From NCBI GenBank assembly GCA_046302715.1, contig JBKCHQ010000077.1:1-19853 (forward strand): a DNA stretch of 19,853 bases, given 5' to 3'. The notes beneath the pieces were generated by a model. The model saw nothing but the letters and a program-made list of their open reading frames with translations, was not told the origin of the DNA and searched no databases. This DNA is from CAMCXT01 sp046302715 (GTDB lineage: Bacteria > Bacteroidota > Bacteroidia > M30B66). Below are positions 6,453 to 13,507 of the stretch, piece after piece. Made by a program: the position numbers and the translations under genes. Position 1 is the stretch's first letter, and every line of letters starts with the position of its first letter.

Positions 6453-6486
6453 TCTTGCTAAATGTAAATTTAAAAATATATCTTTG
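6453..6486 (+). promoter_or_regulatory. Promoter of the SPFH operon
   Basis: An exact -7 box TATCTTTG at 6479-6486 and a TTG at 6455-6457 with a 21-bp spacer. Initiation around 6491-6493 would give a leader of roughly a dozen bases to the ATG at 6505. The box overlaps the alternative TTG start at 6484, which argues against that start. Confidence 0.6.
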
Positions 6487-6504
6487 CAATATCATTTTGA
6501 TATC

Positions 6505-7356
6505 ATGAACGAAAAACATTATTCAGGCCAATCAGGAGCAGTGTTTCTGTTGGTTTTACTAGCAATTCTTGGCGCATCAGTGCTGTTATTTGCGACATTG
6601 CTGCCTTTATTTGGCGCATTAATGGCGGTGGCCGCCTTGTTTATTTTGCCGGGTTTTACGGTGGTGAATCCCAACGAATCGGTAGTGTTGGTCCTTTTTG
6701 GTTCGTACAAAGGAACACTGCGTAAAAACGGATTTTATTGGGTGAACCCCTTTTATTTGAAGAAAAAAATCTCACTTCGTGCCCGTAATATCGAAAGTCA
6801 GCCCATCAAAGTGAACGATAAGCTGGGCAATCCTGTTTTAATTGGTGTGGTGCTGGTTTGGCGTGTTGAAGACACCTACAGCGCTGCTTTTGAAGTGGAT
6901 AATTACGAGGTGTTTGTTAAAATGCAGAGCGAGTCGGCCATCCGTAAACTGGCGGGCATGTATCCCTACGATAGTTTTGATGATGAACATACCGAATTGA
7001 GTTTGCGCTCAGGCGGCGATGAAATCAACCATCAACTTGAGGCAGAATTAACTGAACGTTGCAAAATTGCCGGCATTGCCATTGTCGAAGCCCGAATTTC
7101 GAATTTGGCCTACTCTCCCGAAATTGCACAGGCCATGCTGCAGCGTCAACAGGCCACAGCAGTTGTAGCCGCACGAACCAAAATTGTAGAGGGTGCAGTA
7201 GGCATGGTAGAACTTGCGCTCGAGAAGTTATCGCACAAACAACTCATACAGCTCGACGAGGAGCGTAAAGCAGCAATGGTAAGCAATCTCATGGTGGTGC
7301 TTTGTTCTGAACGCTCTGCCAGTCCAGTGGTAAATACCGGAACACTGCATAATTAA
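6505..7356 (+). CDS. SPFH-domain (stomatin/prohibitin/flotillin) membrane protein, 283 aa
   Basis: It starts at the ATG encoding MNEKHYSGQ; the upstream TTG lies inside the promoter. Two closely spaced hydrophobic helices (about 12-31 and 33-48) anchor it, followed by an SPFH domain beginning FTVVNPNESVVLVLFGSYKG and running through VLVWRVEDTYSAAFEVDNYE to ARISNLAYSPEIAQAMLQRQQA, a characteristic end of the domain before a helical tail. SPFH proteins form large ring or cage assemblies in the membrane and organise proteases or microdomains. There is no NfeD partner here. The next three genes follow with gaps or overlaps of a few bases, so it is the first gene of a four-gene operon. Its specific role is unknown. 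Confidence 0.9.
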   Translation: MNEKHYSGQSGAVFLLVLLAILGASVLLFATLLPLFGALMAVAALFILPGFTVVNPNESVVLVLFGSYKGTLRKNGFYWVNPFYLKKKISLRARNIESQPIKVNDKLGNPVLIGVVLVWRVEDTYSAAFEVDNYEVFVKMQSESAIRKLAGMYPYDSFDDEHTELSLRSGGDEINHQLEAELTERCKIAGIAIVEARISNLAYSPEIAQAMLQRQQATAVVAARTKIVEGAVGMVELALEKLSHKQLIQLDEERKAAMVSNLMVVLCSERSASPVVNTGTLHN

Positions 7357-7361
7357 TTGCA

Positions 7362-7850
7362 ATGGCTTTTTTCGAAGAACAGCAGCCTTTTTATAAAAAC
7401 AGCTTTACATGGCTGATTGTACCCGGAATGCTATTGCCCCTGATTTTATTAGGAATAAAGGCAATAACGGCCGGCTCGTTTTCTTGGTTTGATTTTGCAA
7501 ATTTATTTCTTGTCGAACTTATTGTATTTACGCTAGTATTTTTTTGCAAACTCGAAACACGCATAGATTCAGCAGGCATTCGTTACCGTTTGTTTCCTTT
7601 TCAAATAAAATATCGGCTTATTGAGTGGAACATTATTTCAAAAGCTTATGTGAGGCGTTATAATCCGCTATCAGAATACTGGGGCTGGGGTATAAAAGGT
7701 ACCCGAAACAACAGGGCCATCAATATTGCAGGTGATGTTGGATTGCAGCTTGAACTTAAGGACCATCGTAAGCTGCTTATTGGAACTTTGCAGAAGGAAA
7801 AAATGGAGGTTGCAATACAAAAAATTTATTCGGCGAATCTGATAAAATGA
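7362..7850 (+). CDS. Two-helix membrane protein of unknown function, 162 aa
   Basis: It begins MAFFEEQQPFYKNSFTW, followed by two transmembrane helices (about 15-35 and 43-64). After these come a soluble beta-rich part (LETRIDSAGIRYRLFPFQIKYRLIEW, KAYVRRYNPLSEYWGWGIKG) and a final helix (KEKMEVAIQKIYSAN). The order 'two helices then W-R-Y-P strands then a C-terminal helix' resembles bacterial PH-like (DUF6141 or bPH-type) membrane proteins, a resemblance judged by eye. The gene starts 5 bp after the SPFH gene and its stop overlaps the start of the RHH gene in an ATGA, so it is translationally coupled and probably works at the membrane with the SPFH protein. Confidence 0.8.
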   Translation: MAFFEEQQPFYKNSFTWLIVPGMLLPLILLGIKAITAGSFSWFDFANLFLVELIVFTLVFFCKLETRIDSAGIRYRLFPFQIKYRLIEWNIISKAYVRRYNPLSEYWGWGIKGTRNNRAINIAGDVGLQLELKDHRKLLIGTLQKEKMEVAIQKIYSANLIK

Positions 7851-8035
7851 GTAACTCAAAAAAATCGTTTGTATTGCGCATCGATCCACTGATGCTGAAA
7901 GCGGTAGAGCAATGGGCTGCTGATGAATTTAGAAGTACGAACGGTCAAATTGAATACTTGCTGCGTGAGGCTTTAAAAAAAGCATCTCGATTACCCAAAT
8001 CGAGCGCTTCTGACCCAACAGCCAAAGAAAATTAA
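7847..8035 (+). CDS. Arc-like ribbon-helix-helix DNA-binding protein, 62 aa
   Basis: A short protein with the Arc/MetJ plan. The antiparallel strand KKSFVLRID (about 5-13) is followed by helix A (PLMLKAVEQWAADEF), then the turn RSTNGQ and helix B (IEYLLREALKKA), with a disordered polar tail. Such proteins dimerise and bind operators. Here it sits third in an operon with an SPFH membrane protein, not beside a recognisable toxin, so a plain toxin-antitoxin reading is not supported. Autoregulation of the operon promoter at about 6453-6486 is a reasonable inference. Its ATG overlaps the previous stop by 4 nt and the next ATG is 1 nt after its own stop. Confidence 0.82.
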   Translation: MSNSKKSFVLRIDPLMLKAVEQWAADEFRSTNGQIEYLLREALKKASRLPKSSASDPTAKEN

Positions 8036-8036
8036 C

Positions 8037-8528
8037 ATGGAATCACTGGCAGCGTTAAAAAAGGAATTAAATAGCCTCGACCGTATCGATTTAGTTAACA
8101 TCTGCGCCCGTTTGGCTCGCTACAAAAAGGAGAACAAGGAGCTGCTGGCATTTCTGCTCTTGGATGCCGACGACCCCATACATTATGCAGAAAAAATAAA
8201 GCCCTTGCTGGATGAGCCTTTCGAAGCTCCGTATCACTCGGCATGGGCATTCGCCAAACGTTTGCGCAAAGCACTACGGCAGATAGCTAAATACCAGCGA
8301 TTTACTGGAAGCGCACGTGGCGAGGCAGAATTATTAATGTACCTACTTAAAAAATTTGAAGGCGACTGGCGACGCGGAATCACCCAAGCAGGTATTCAAA
8401 AAATAATTCTTCGCTGCTTCGAAAAAATAGAATCGCTTTTGGACAAGATGGACGAAGATTACCGCTCCGATTTTGAAGAGCCCCTTGCAGCGTTAAAAAG
8501 TGCCATAGCGCCCCATTTATTTGGATAA
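8037..8528 (+). CDS. All-helical hypothetical protein, 163 aa
   Basis: Last gene of the SPFH operon, starting 1 nt after the RHH stop. The sequence is charged and predicted entirely helical (MESLAALKKELNSLDRIDL, YHSAWAFAKRLRKALRQIAK, LLMYLLKKFEGDWRRG), without signal peptide, membrane helix or cysteine cluster beyond scattered Cys. It reads as a cytoplasmic helical-bundle protein. I do not recognise a family. The tight spacing makes a joint role with the SPFH, membrane and RHH proteins likely. The stop is followed by a hairpin at 8544-8566. Confidence 0.75.
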   Translation: MESLAALKKELNSLDRIDLVNICARLARYKKENKELLAFLLLDADDPIHYAEKIKPLLDEPFEAPYHSAWAFAKRLRKALRQIAKYQRFTGSARGEAELLMYLLKKFEGDWRRGITQAGIQKIILRCFEKIESLLDKMDEDYRSDFEEPLAALKSAIAPHLFG

Positions 8529-8534
8529 ATGATT

Positions 8535-8569
8535 AAAAAAAAAGGCTGCTTCATAGCGAAACAGCCCTT
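8535..8569 (-). terminator. Rho-independent terminator of katG
   Basis: The stem GGCTG (8544-8548) pairs with CAGCC (8562-8566). One mismatch is followed by TTC/GAA (8550-8552, 8558-8560) around a five-base loop. On the minus strand the stem is followed by nine T residues (8543-8535). It lies 26 bp past the katG stop and, read in the other direction, also sits just after the SPFH operon, so the hairpin may serve both. Confidence 0.8.
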
Positions 8570-8594
8570 CTGTGGTAAGATGAGCACGCTTAAA

Positions 8595-10871
8595 TTAATT
8601 TAAATCAAAGCGATCGAGGTTCATCACTTTGGTCCATGCTGCCACAAAGTCATTCACAAATTTATCTTTGGCATCGGCACTTGCATAAACTTCTGCAATG
8701 GCGCGTAATTCAGAATTTGACCCGAATATCAAGTCTGCACGAGTTGCAGTCCATTTCACTGCATTTGTCTTGGCATCGCGGCCTTCGAAGATTTCGTTCT
8801 TCTCGTCTTTCGCTTTCCATGTTGTTCCAATTTCGAGCAGCTTTACAAAGAATTCATTCGAAAGCTTGTCGTTGCTGTTGACGAATATGCCATGCATAGA
8901 GTTGTCGTAATTGGTTTGTAGCGCACGCATCCCTCCCAGTAAAACGGTCATCTCCGGCGCCGATAGCGTGAGCAATTGTGCTTTGTCCACCAGTAGGGCT
9001 TCGGTTGCGACCGTGTAACTCGCTTTCAGGTAATTTCTAAATCCATCGGCTTGCGGTTCGAGGTAGGCAAATGATTTCACATCGGTTTGTTCCTGCGTGG
9101 CATCCATGCGCCCGGGTGTAAATGGAACTGCGATTGTATGTCCTGCATTTTTTGCCGCCTGCTCCACACCAACGCTACCTGCCAGCACAATTAAATCGGC
9201 CATCGAAATTTTAATTTCTTTCGACTTTTGATTGAACTCTTTCTGAATTTTTTCCAATGATGTCAACACTTTAGTCAATTGTGCTGGATTATTCACCTCC
9301 CAGCTGCGTTGAGGCTCAAGTCGAATGCGTGCGCCGTTGGCTCCGCCTCGTCTATCGGTTCCCCGATAGGTAGACGCCGATGCCCAAGCCGTTTCGACCA
9401 TTTCGCTGATGCTTAATCCTGAACTGAGGATGCTAGCTTTGAGTTGTGCAATTTCTTTGTCGCCAACCACTTTATGATTGAGCGCCGGAATCGGGTCTTG
9501 CCAAATTAAATCTTCTTTCGGCGCCTCAGGTCCTAAATACGTTGTTTTGGGCCCCATATCACGATGGGTTAACTTAAACCAGGCACGTGCGAAAGCATCG
9601 TTAAATGCATCCGGATTTTCCATGAATTTACGTGAGATCTTTTCGTACACCGGATCAAAACGCAGCGATAAATCGGTGGTTAACATGGTGGGCTTGTGTT
9701 TTACATTCGGGTCGAATGCATCGGGTATAATTTTATCGTCTGTTTTTGCCACCCATTGATGCGCCCCGGCCGGACTTTTCGTCAATTCCCATTCATACTT
9801 GAAGAGTATCTTAAAAAAGCCTTGATTCCATTTGTCGGGCGATCCGGTCCATGTAACTTCAAGTCCGGAGGTAATGGCATCTTTACCTTTGCCTGAATTA
9901 TATGTGCTAGTCCAGCCTAAGCCTTGTTCTTCGATACCGGCTGCTTCGGGTTCTTTGCCCACATATTTGGCTTCGGCAGCTCCGTGTGTTTTGCCGAGGG
10001 TATGCCCACCGGCAACCAGGGCAACGGTTTCTTCATCGTTCATGCCCATGCGCCCAAATGTTTCGCGAATGTCTTTTGCAGCCAGAATTGGGTCAGGATT
10101 TCCGTTTGGCCCTTCGGGATTCACATAAATCAAACCCATTTGAACCGCCGCGAGCGGATTCTCCAGCTTTCTATCTTCCGAATAACGCTTATCATCGAGC
10201 CATTTCGTTTCTGATCCCCAATACACGTGCGATTCAGGTTCCCACACATCAACACGGCCGCCTGCAAATCCAAACGTTTTAAATCCTGCTGTTTCGAGGG
10301 CAACATTACCTGTTAAAATCATCAAATCGGCCCAGGAAATTTTATTGCCGTATTTCTGCTTGATGGGCCAAAGCAAACGTCTTGCCTTATCTAAATTGGC
10401 ATTATCGGGCCAACTGTTGAGGGGCGCAAAACGCTGTTGACCGGCGCGTGACCCCCCGCGACCATCGGCGGTGCGGTATGTTCCGGCACTATGCCATGCC
10501 ATGCGGATAAACAATCCGGCATAATTGCCAAAATCGGCAGGCCAGAATTCCTGCGACGAGGTCATCAAATCTCGAAGATCTTTTTTCAATGCCTGATAAT
10601 CGAGCGCATTAAATGCTTTTGTGTAATCAAACCCGGGATCCATGGGGTTTGACAAGGCGGAGTTTGTTCTTAAAACACTGAGGTCTAATTGACTCGGCCA
10701 CCAGTCTTTATTGCTATTCATGGTCGTTTTGGAGGCGGGTTCGATTGGAGGAGCAATCATGGTTTCTTTGCGATCGTGTCCAAGCGGACATTTGCCGCCA
10801 CTATCGTGCGAATCTTGCGCGTTTGTCTGAACCGTAAGGGCCAAAACACCTATAGTAAGTATGTTTTTCAT
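8595..10871 (-). CDS. katG: Catalase-peroxidase KatG with signal peptide, 758 aa
   Basis: A bifunctional haem enzyme that destroys hydrogen peroxide. From the ATG at 10871 the protein opens with a signal peptide, MKNILTIGVLALTVQTNAQ, then the KatG N-terminal GKCPLGH. The active-site set is complete. Distal residues are R123, W126 and H127 (RMAWHSAGTYR). The Met-Tyr-Trp adduct is W126, Y249 (GLIYVNPEGPNG) and M275 (FGRMGMND), with spacings matching mycobacterial KatG. Proximal H290 lies in GGHTLGKTHG, and the mobile arginine in DLSLRFDP. The C-terminal structural half is present to ...NLDRFDLN, so the gene is full length. The open frame extends another 63 codons upstream, but those codons overlap oxyR and lack signal-peptide character. 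Export to the periplasm is inferred from the leader. It is transcribed divergently from oxyR, presumably under its control. Confidence 0.97.
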   Translation of the reverse strand: MKNILTIGVLALTVQTNAQDSHDSGGKCPLGHDRKETMIAPPIEPASKTTMNSNKDWWPSQLDLSVLRTNSALSNPMDPGFDYTKAFNALDYQALKKDLRDLMTSSQEFWPADFGNYAGLFIRMAWHSAGTYRTADGRGGSRAGQQRFAPLNSWPDNANLDKARRLLWPIKQKYGNKISWADLMILTGNVALETAGFKTFGFAGGRVDVWEPESHVYWGSETKWLDDKRYSEDRKLENPLAAVQMGLIYVNPEGPNGNPDPILAAKDIRETFGRMGMNDEETVALVAGGHTLGKTHGAAEAKYVGKEPEAAGIEEQGLGWTSTYNSGKGKDAITSGLEVTWTGSPDKWNQGFFKILFKYEWELTKSPAGAHQWVAKTDDKIIPDAFDPNVKHKPTMLTTDLSLRFDPVYEKISRKFMENPDAFNDAFARAWFKLTHRDMGPKTTYLGPEAPKEDLIWQDPIPALNHKVVGDKEIAQLKASILSSGLSISEMVETAWASASTYRGTDRRGGANGARIRLEPQRSWEVNNPAQLTKVLTSLEKIQKEFNQKSKEIKISMADLIVLAGSVGVEQAAKNAGHTIAVPFTPGRMDATQEQTDVKSFAYLEPQADGFRNYLKASYTVATEALLVDKAQLLTLSAPEMTVLLGGMRALQTNYDNSMHGIFVNSNDKLSNEFFVKLLEIGTTWKAKDEKNEIFEGRDAKTNAVKWTATRADLIFGSNSELRAIAEVYASADAKDKFVNDFVAAWTKVMNLDRFDLN

Positions 10872-10882
10872 ATGCTTGATTT

Positions 10883-10913
10883 TTTGATTAAGTAAAAGTA
10901 AGCCGTAGTTTTG
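10883..10913 (+). promoter_or_regulatory. Promoter of oxyR
   Basis: TTTG at 10883-10886, a 19-bp spacer and an exact -7 box TAGTTTTG at 10906-10913. The predicted start site leaves a leader of about 35-40 nt before the ATG at 10957. Confidence 0.6.
10893..10900 (-). promoter_or_regulatory. Candidate -7 box of katG
   Basis: TACTTTTA on the minus strand, seven of eight bases of TAnnTTTG, 21 nt before the katG ATG. It lies inside the spacer of the opposing oxyR promoter, so the two polymerases would compete for the same DNA. Confidence 0.45.
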
Positions 10914-10956
10914 TTTGATAAAAACGATACTTTCAATAATAACATTGATAAAATAG

Positions 10957-11901
10957 ATGAATATACAGCAACTACAGTATGTTTTAGCCGTAGCTGAGTA
11001 CCGACATTTTGAGCAGGCGGCAGATAGGTGTTGCATTACGCAATCCACGCTTAGCACCATGATTTCGAAGCTCGAAGATGAAATGGGGATAAGGATTTTT
11101 GATCGAAAAAAGAAACCTGTTCAACTCACCAATGAAGGGGCGCTCATTGTGAATCAAATAAAAAACATTATATCACAAATCGACCAATTACAGGAGCTTA
11201 CAAAGGAAATCAAGGGCGAAATTGCCGGATCGTTAACCCTTTCAGTAATTCCTACCATTGCTCCATTTCTATTGCCGCTTTTTCTGCAAGATTTTGCGTT
11301 AAAATTTCCTAATTTAAAAATTACGGTGCGTGAGGAAACCACTGCAGAGATAGAGCGTAAGTTAAAATCGCGCGAACTCGATATTGGCATCGCCTCAATT
11401 CCTCTCAATAATTCAGAGCTCGAAGAATATCGGCTTTATGATGAGCCATTTCTGTATTTCGATGCCGTGCAGACCTCAAAAAAGAGCATTAAGGCCAAAA
11501 AAGTGAAACTCGAAAACCTTTGCCTGTTGGAAGACAGCCATTGCATGCGTACACAGGTGCTGCAGTTTTGCGATTTCATCTCGGAACAGGGCAACACCCT
11601 GTTAAACTTTGAGTATAAGGCTGGTTCCATCGACAGTTTGCTGCGTTTTGTTAAAGCCAATAATGCGGCAACGTTGCTTCCGATGTTGGCAGTTCGGGAT
11701 TTTTCGAAATCGGAGAGGTTACATCTTCGAGATTTCGATGCACCGGTTCCTTATCGCTCGGTGGGCTTGATCGTGCATCGGCATTTTGTGAAGAAAAAGC
11801 TGCTGCATGTGTTGCAGAATGAAATCATGCAGAAAGTTGCCCCCATCTTAAAAAAGCAGGTCGAAATTGATGGCAGGATGTTGTATCCGTTAGCGAATTA
11901 A
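10957..11901 (+). CDS. oxyR: OxyR, peroxide-sensing LysR-type regulator, 314 aa
   Basis: The N-terminal LysR winged helix-turn-helix is clear (MNIQQLQYVLAVAEYRHFEQ then AADRCCITQSTLSTMISKLE, residues 1-40), with the linker helix and the effector domain after residue 90. The decisive feature is EDSHCMRTQVLQFC: C196 and C205 are nine residues apart, as in E. coli OxyR C199/C208, which form a disulphide on peroxide exposure. It is transcribed divergently from katG with an 85-bp gap, the classical regulator-target arrangement. Autorepression and peroxide-dependent activation of katG are inferred from the family. Its stop overlaps that of the convergent rsgA by 4 nt in a TTAA. Confidence 0.94.
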   Translation: MNIQQLQYVLAVAEYRHFEQAADRCCITQSTLSTMISKLEDEMGIRIFDRKKKPVQLTNEGALIVNQIKNIISQIDQLQELTKEIKGEIAGSLTLSVIPTIAPFLLPLFLQDFALKFPNLKITVREETTAEIERKLKSRELDIGIASIPLNNSELEEYRLYDEPFLYFDAVQTSKKSIKAKKVKLENLCLLEDSHCMRTQVLQFCDFISEQGNTLLNFEYKAGSIDSLLRFVKANNAATLLPMLAVRDFSKSERLHLRDFDAPVPYRSVGLIVHRHFVKKKLLHVLQNEIMQKVAPILKKQVEIDGRMLYPLAN

Positions 11902-12827
11902 TCCTTCCAGATCTTCTTCAACTCATCAGATTCGAGCATGCCAAGATACGATTCGTAACGGCGAGCATGCAGTTTTTCTGTTGCAGCATTGTCACGAACC
12001 GCACAACCGGGCTCTGCAACATGCAAGCAATTGTTAAATTTACACGCTTCCGATAGCGCAGCAATCTCGGGGAAATAACCGTCCAGTTCGTACTTCTCCA
12101 TGTCAACCATTCCAAACTCCTTGATTCCCGGCGTGTCAATAATCCAGGTATCGGAAAACAATTCATGTAACTCGGCGAATGTGGTGGTGTGCTGACCCTT
12201 GTTGTGTGCACTCGAAAGTGCGCCTGTTCGGAGGTTAACTCCAGGTGCCAAAAGGTTTATCAAACTAGTTTTTCCGGCACCCGAATGCCCGCTGAACAAG
12301 TTTACCTTGCCACGCATGGCCTCACTCAGTGCGTCAATTCCGATTCTATTTTCTACTGATGTTTCCATGATGCGATATCCAGCAGCTCGGTACACATCAT
12401 AAAAGTAAGCCACGTTTTTTTTATCCTTTTCGCTAGTGTACAGGTCAGTTTTATTTAGCACAATGCTCACCGGAATGTGATACGCCTCGCAGGTAACCAA
12501 CAGGCGATCAATGAAGCCCAGCGAGGTGCGCGGAGAATGGAGTGTGGCAATTACGAAGGCCTGATCAATATTCGCAGCCAGAATATGCGATTCCTTGCTG
12601 AGGTTAATCGATTTTCGGATGATATAATTCTCGCGGGGATAAATTTCTGTTATGGCCGATTCGCCTACATCTCCGCTAACCTCCACCCAATCGCCTACTG
12701 CCACGGGATTGGTACTTCTGATTCCTTTTAATCGAAAAATGCCACGTATGGTGCATTCCAATGTTTCACCTGCTAGCGTGCGCACCGTAGCAAAGCTTCC
12801 CGTTGAACGAATAACCCTGCCTTTCAT
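11898..12827 (-). CDS. rsgA: Ribosome small subunit-dependent GTPase A (RsgA)
   Basis: A circularly permuted GTPase that checks late 30S subunit maturation. An N-terminal OB-fold (about 1-70, ending VGDWVEV...) is followed by the motifs in the permuted order G4-G5-G1-G2-G3: NKTD (125-128), the P-loop GHSGAGKTS (180-188), the G2 region HTTT (213-216) and DTPG (231-234). The C-terminal zinc knuckle is C262, C267, H269 and C275. The length of 309 aa is normal. It is the last gene of the TolC-adaptor-tsaB-rsgA operon, its ATG overlapping the tsaB stop by one base (TAATG), so translation is coupled. It converges on oxyR. Confidence 0.97.
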   Translation of the reverse strand: MKGRVIRSTGSFATVRTLAGETLECTIRGIFRLKGIRSTNPVAVGDWVEVSGDVGESAITEIYPRENYIIRKSINLSKESHILAANIDQAFVIATLHSPRTSLGFIDRLLVTCEAYHIPVSIVLNKTDLYTSEKDKKNVAYFYDVYRAAGYRIMETSVENRIGIDALSEAMRGKVNLFSGHSGAGKTSLINLLAPGVNLRTGALSSAHNKGQHTTTFAELHELFSDTWIIDTPGIKEFGMVDMEKYELDGYFPEIAALSEACKFNNCLHVAEPGCAVRDNAATEKLHARRYESYLGMLESDELKKIWKD

Positions 12828-13507
12828 TATTCAATTGGCTTTGCTGTAGTAAAAAAGGGTTTAAGGTATTCGGGTTCGGAATAGGCCAAATCGGCAAAAT
12901 TCCCTTTGAGGTATGCCTCATCCGCCAATGCCGCCATATCAGACGCGGTCCAATCGGATTCTACATCAAACCTTCCGTCGGCATCGGCCCATAAAGCTTT
13001 GAATTTTTCAGCGCCATTGCCTATAAAAGCTGGATTTTGATCAATCCACTCACGCAACGAATCTAAAGTTAATTCATGCGCCTCCTCCTTTGAAAGAGCC
13101 CTTAATGCCGCATCGTAAACGCCGTAATACACTTCCATGCGTCGGGCATCTAACATAGGAATGCAAACTCCCTGATGCTGCGGATTTTTTCGAAAAAACG
13201 CTCCAGCCATTATTTTCAGCGTGGAAATCATAATTAAAGGCACCTCCCAAGCAAGGCACAAGCCCTTAGCTGCCGATAATCCAATACGCAAACCCGTGTA
13301 GGAACCCGGGCCGGCCGATACAGCTACAGCACCTATCTCACTGTAGGATATCTGCGACATTTGGCAGAGGGTGTCTAATTGTAAAAACAAATGTTCGGCA
13401 TGCTTAAAGGCTTCATCAGATTTTGCCTGCGCCAATATTTCGCTGTCTTTCGAAAGTGCGATGGAACAAAATTCAGAGGAGGTCTCAATAAGCAGAATAC
13501 TTTTCAT
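12827..13507 (-). CDS. tsaB: TsaB, tRNA t6A37 threonylcarbamoyl transfer complex subunit
   Basis: It opens MKSILLIETSSEFCSIALSK and carries AVSAGPGSYTGLRIGLSAAKG (about 62-82), the ASKHA-fold signature of TsaB/YeaZ. LDARRMEVYYGVY (about 119-131) and a C-terminal PEYLKPFF complete the family pattern. TsaB binds TsaD and TsaE to place threonylcarbamoyl on A37 of ANN-decoding tRNAs in the cytoplasm; it is a structural partner and is not catalytic. The length of 226 aa is normal. It overlaps both neighbours by a single base (TAATG junctions with the upstream adaptor and the downstream rsgA), which couples two translation-related genes to an efflux pair. Confidence 0.95.
   Translation of the reverse strand: MKSILLIETSSEFCSIALSKDSEILAQAKSDEAFKHAEHLFLQLDTLCQMSQISYSEIGAVAVSAGPGSYTGLRIGLSAAKGLCLAWEVPLIMISTLKIMAGAFFRKNPQHQGVCIPMLDARRMEVYYGVYDAALRALSKEEAHELTLDSLREWIDQNPAFIGNGAEKFKALWADADGRFDVESDWTASDMAALADEAYLKGNFADLAYSEPEYLKPFFTTAKPIE

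Noticed and set aside
6484..6504. TTG start seven codons upstream of the SPFH gene ATG
   Set aside because: The TTG lies inside the exact -7 box TATCTTTG, so it would not be on the mRNA.
7847..8528. Type II toxin-antitoxin pair (RHH antitoxin plus 163-aa toxin)
   Set aside because: The downstream protein shows no toxin fold (no RelE, PIN, HicA or Fic motifs) and is larger than usual. The pair is embedded in the SPFH operon.
9478..10282. Plus-strand open frames opposite katG
   Set aside because: They are antisense shadows of a strongly conserved gene, with Phe/Pro/Ser-rich compositions and no recognisable domain.
10872..11060. 63-codon N-terminal extension of the katG open frame
   Set aside because: It runs through the promoter gap and antisense to the oxyR 5' end. 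The ATG at 10871 gives a proper signal peptide and normal KatG start.
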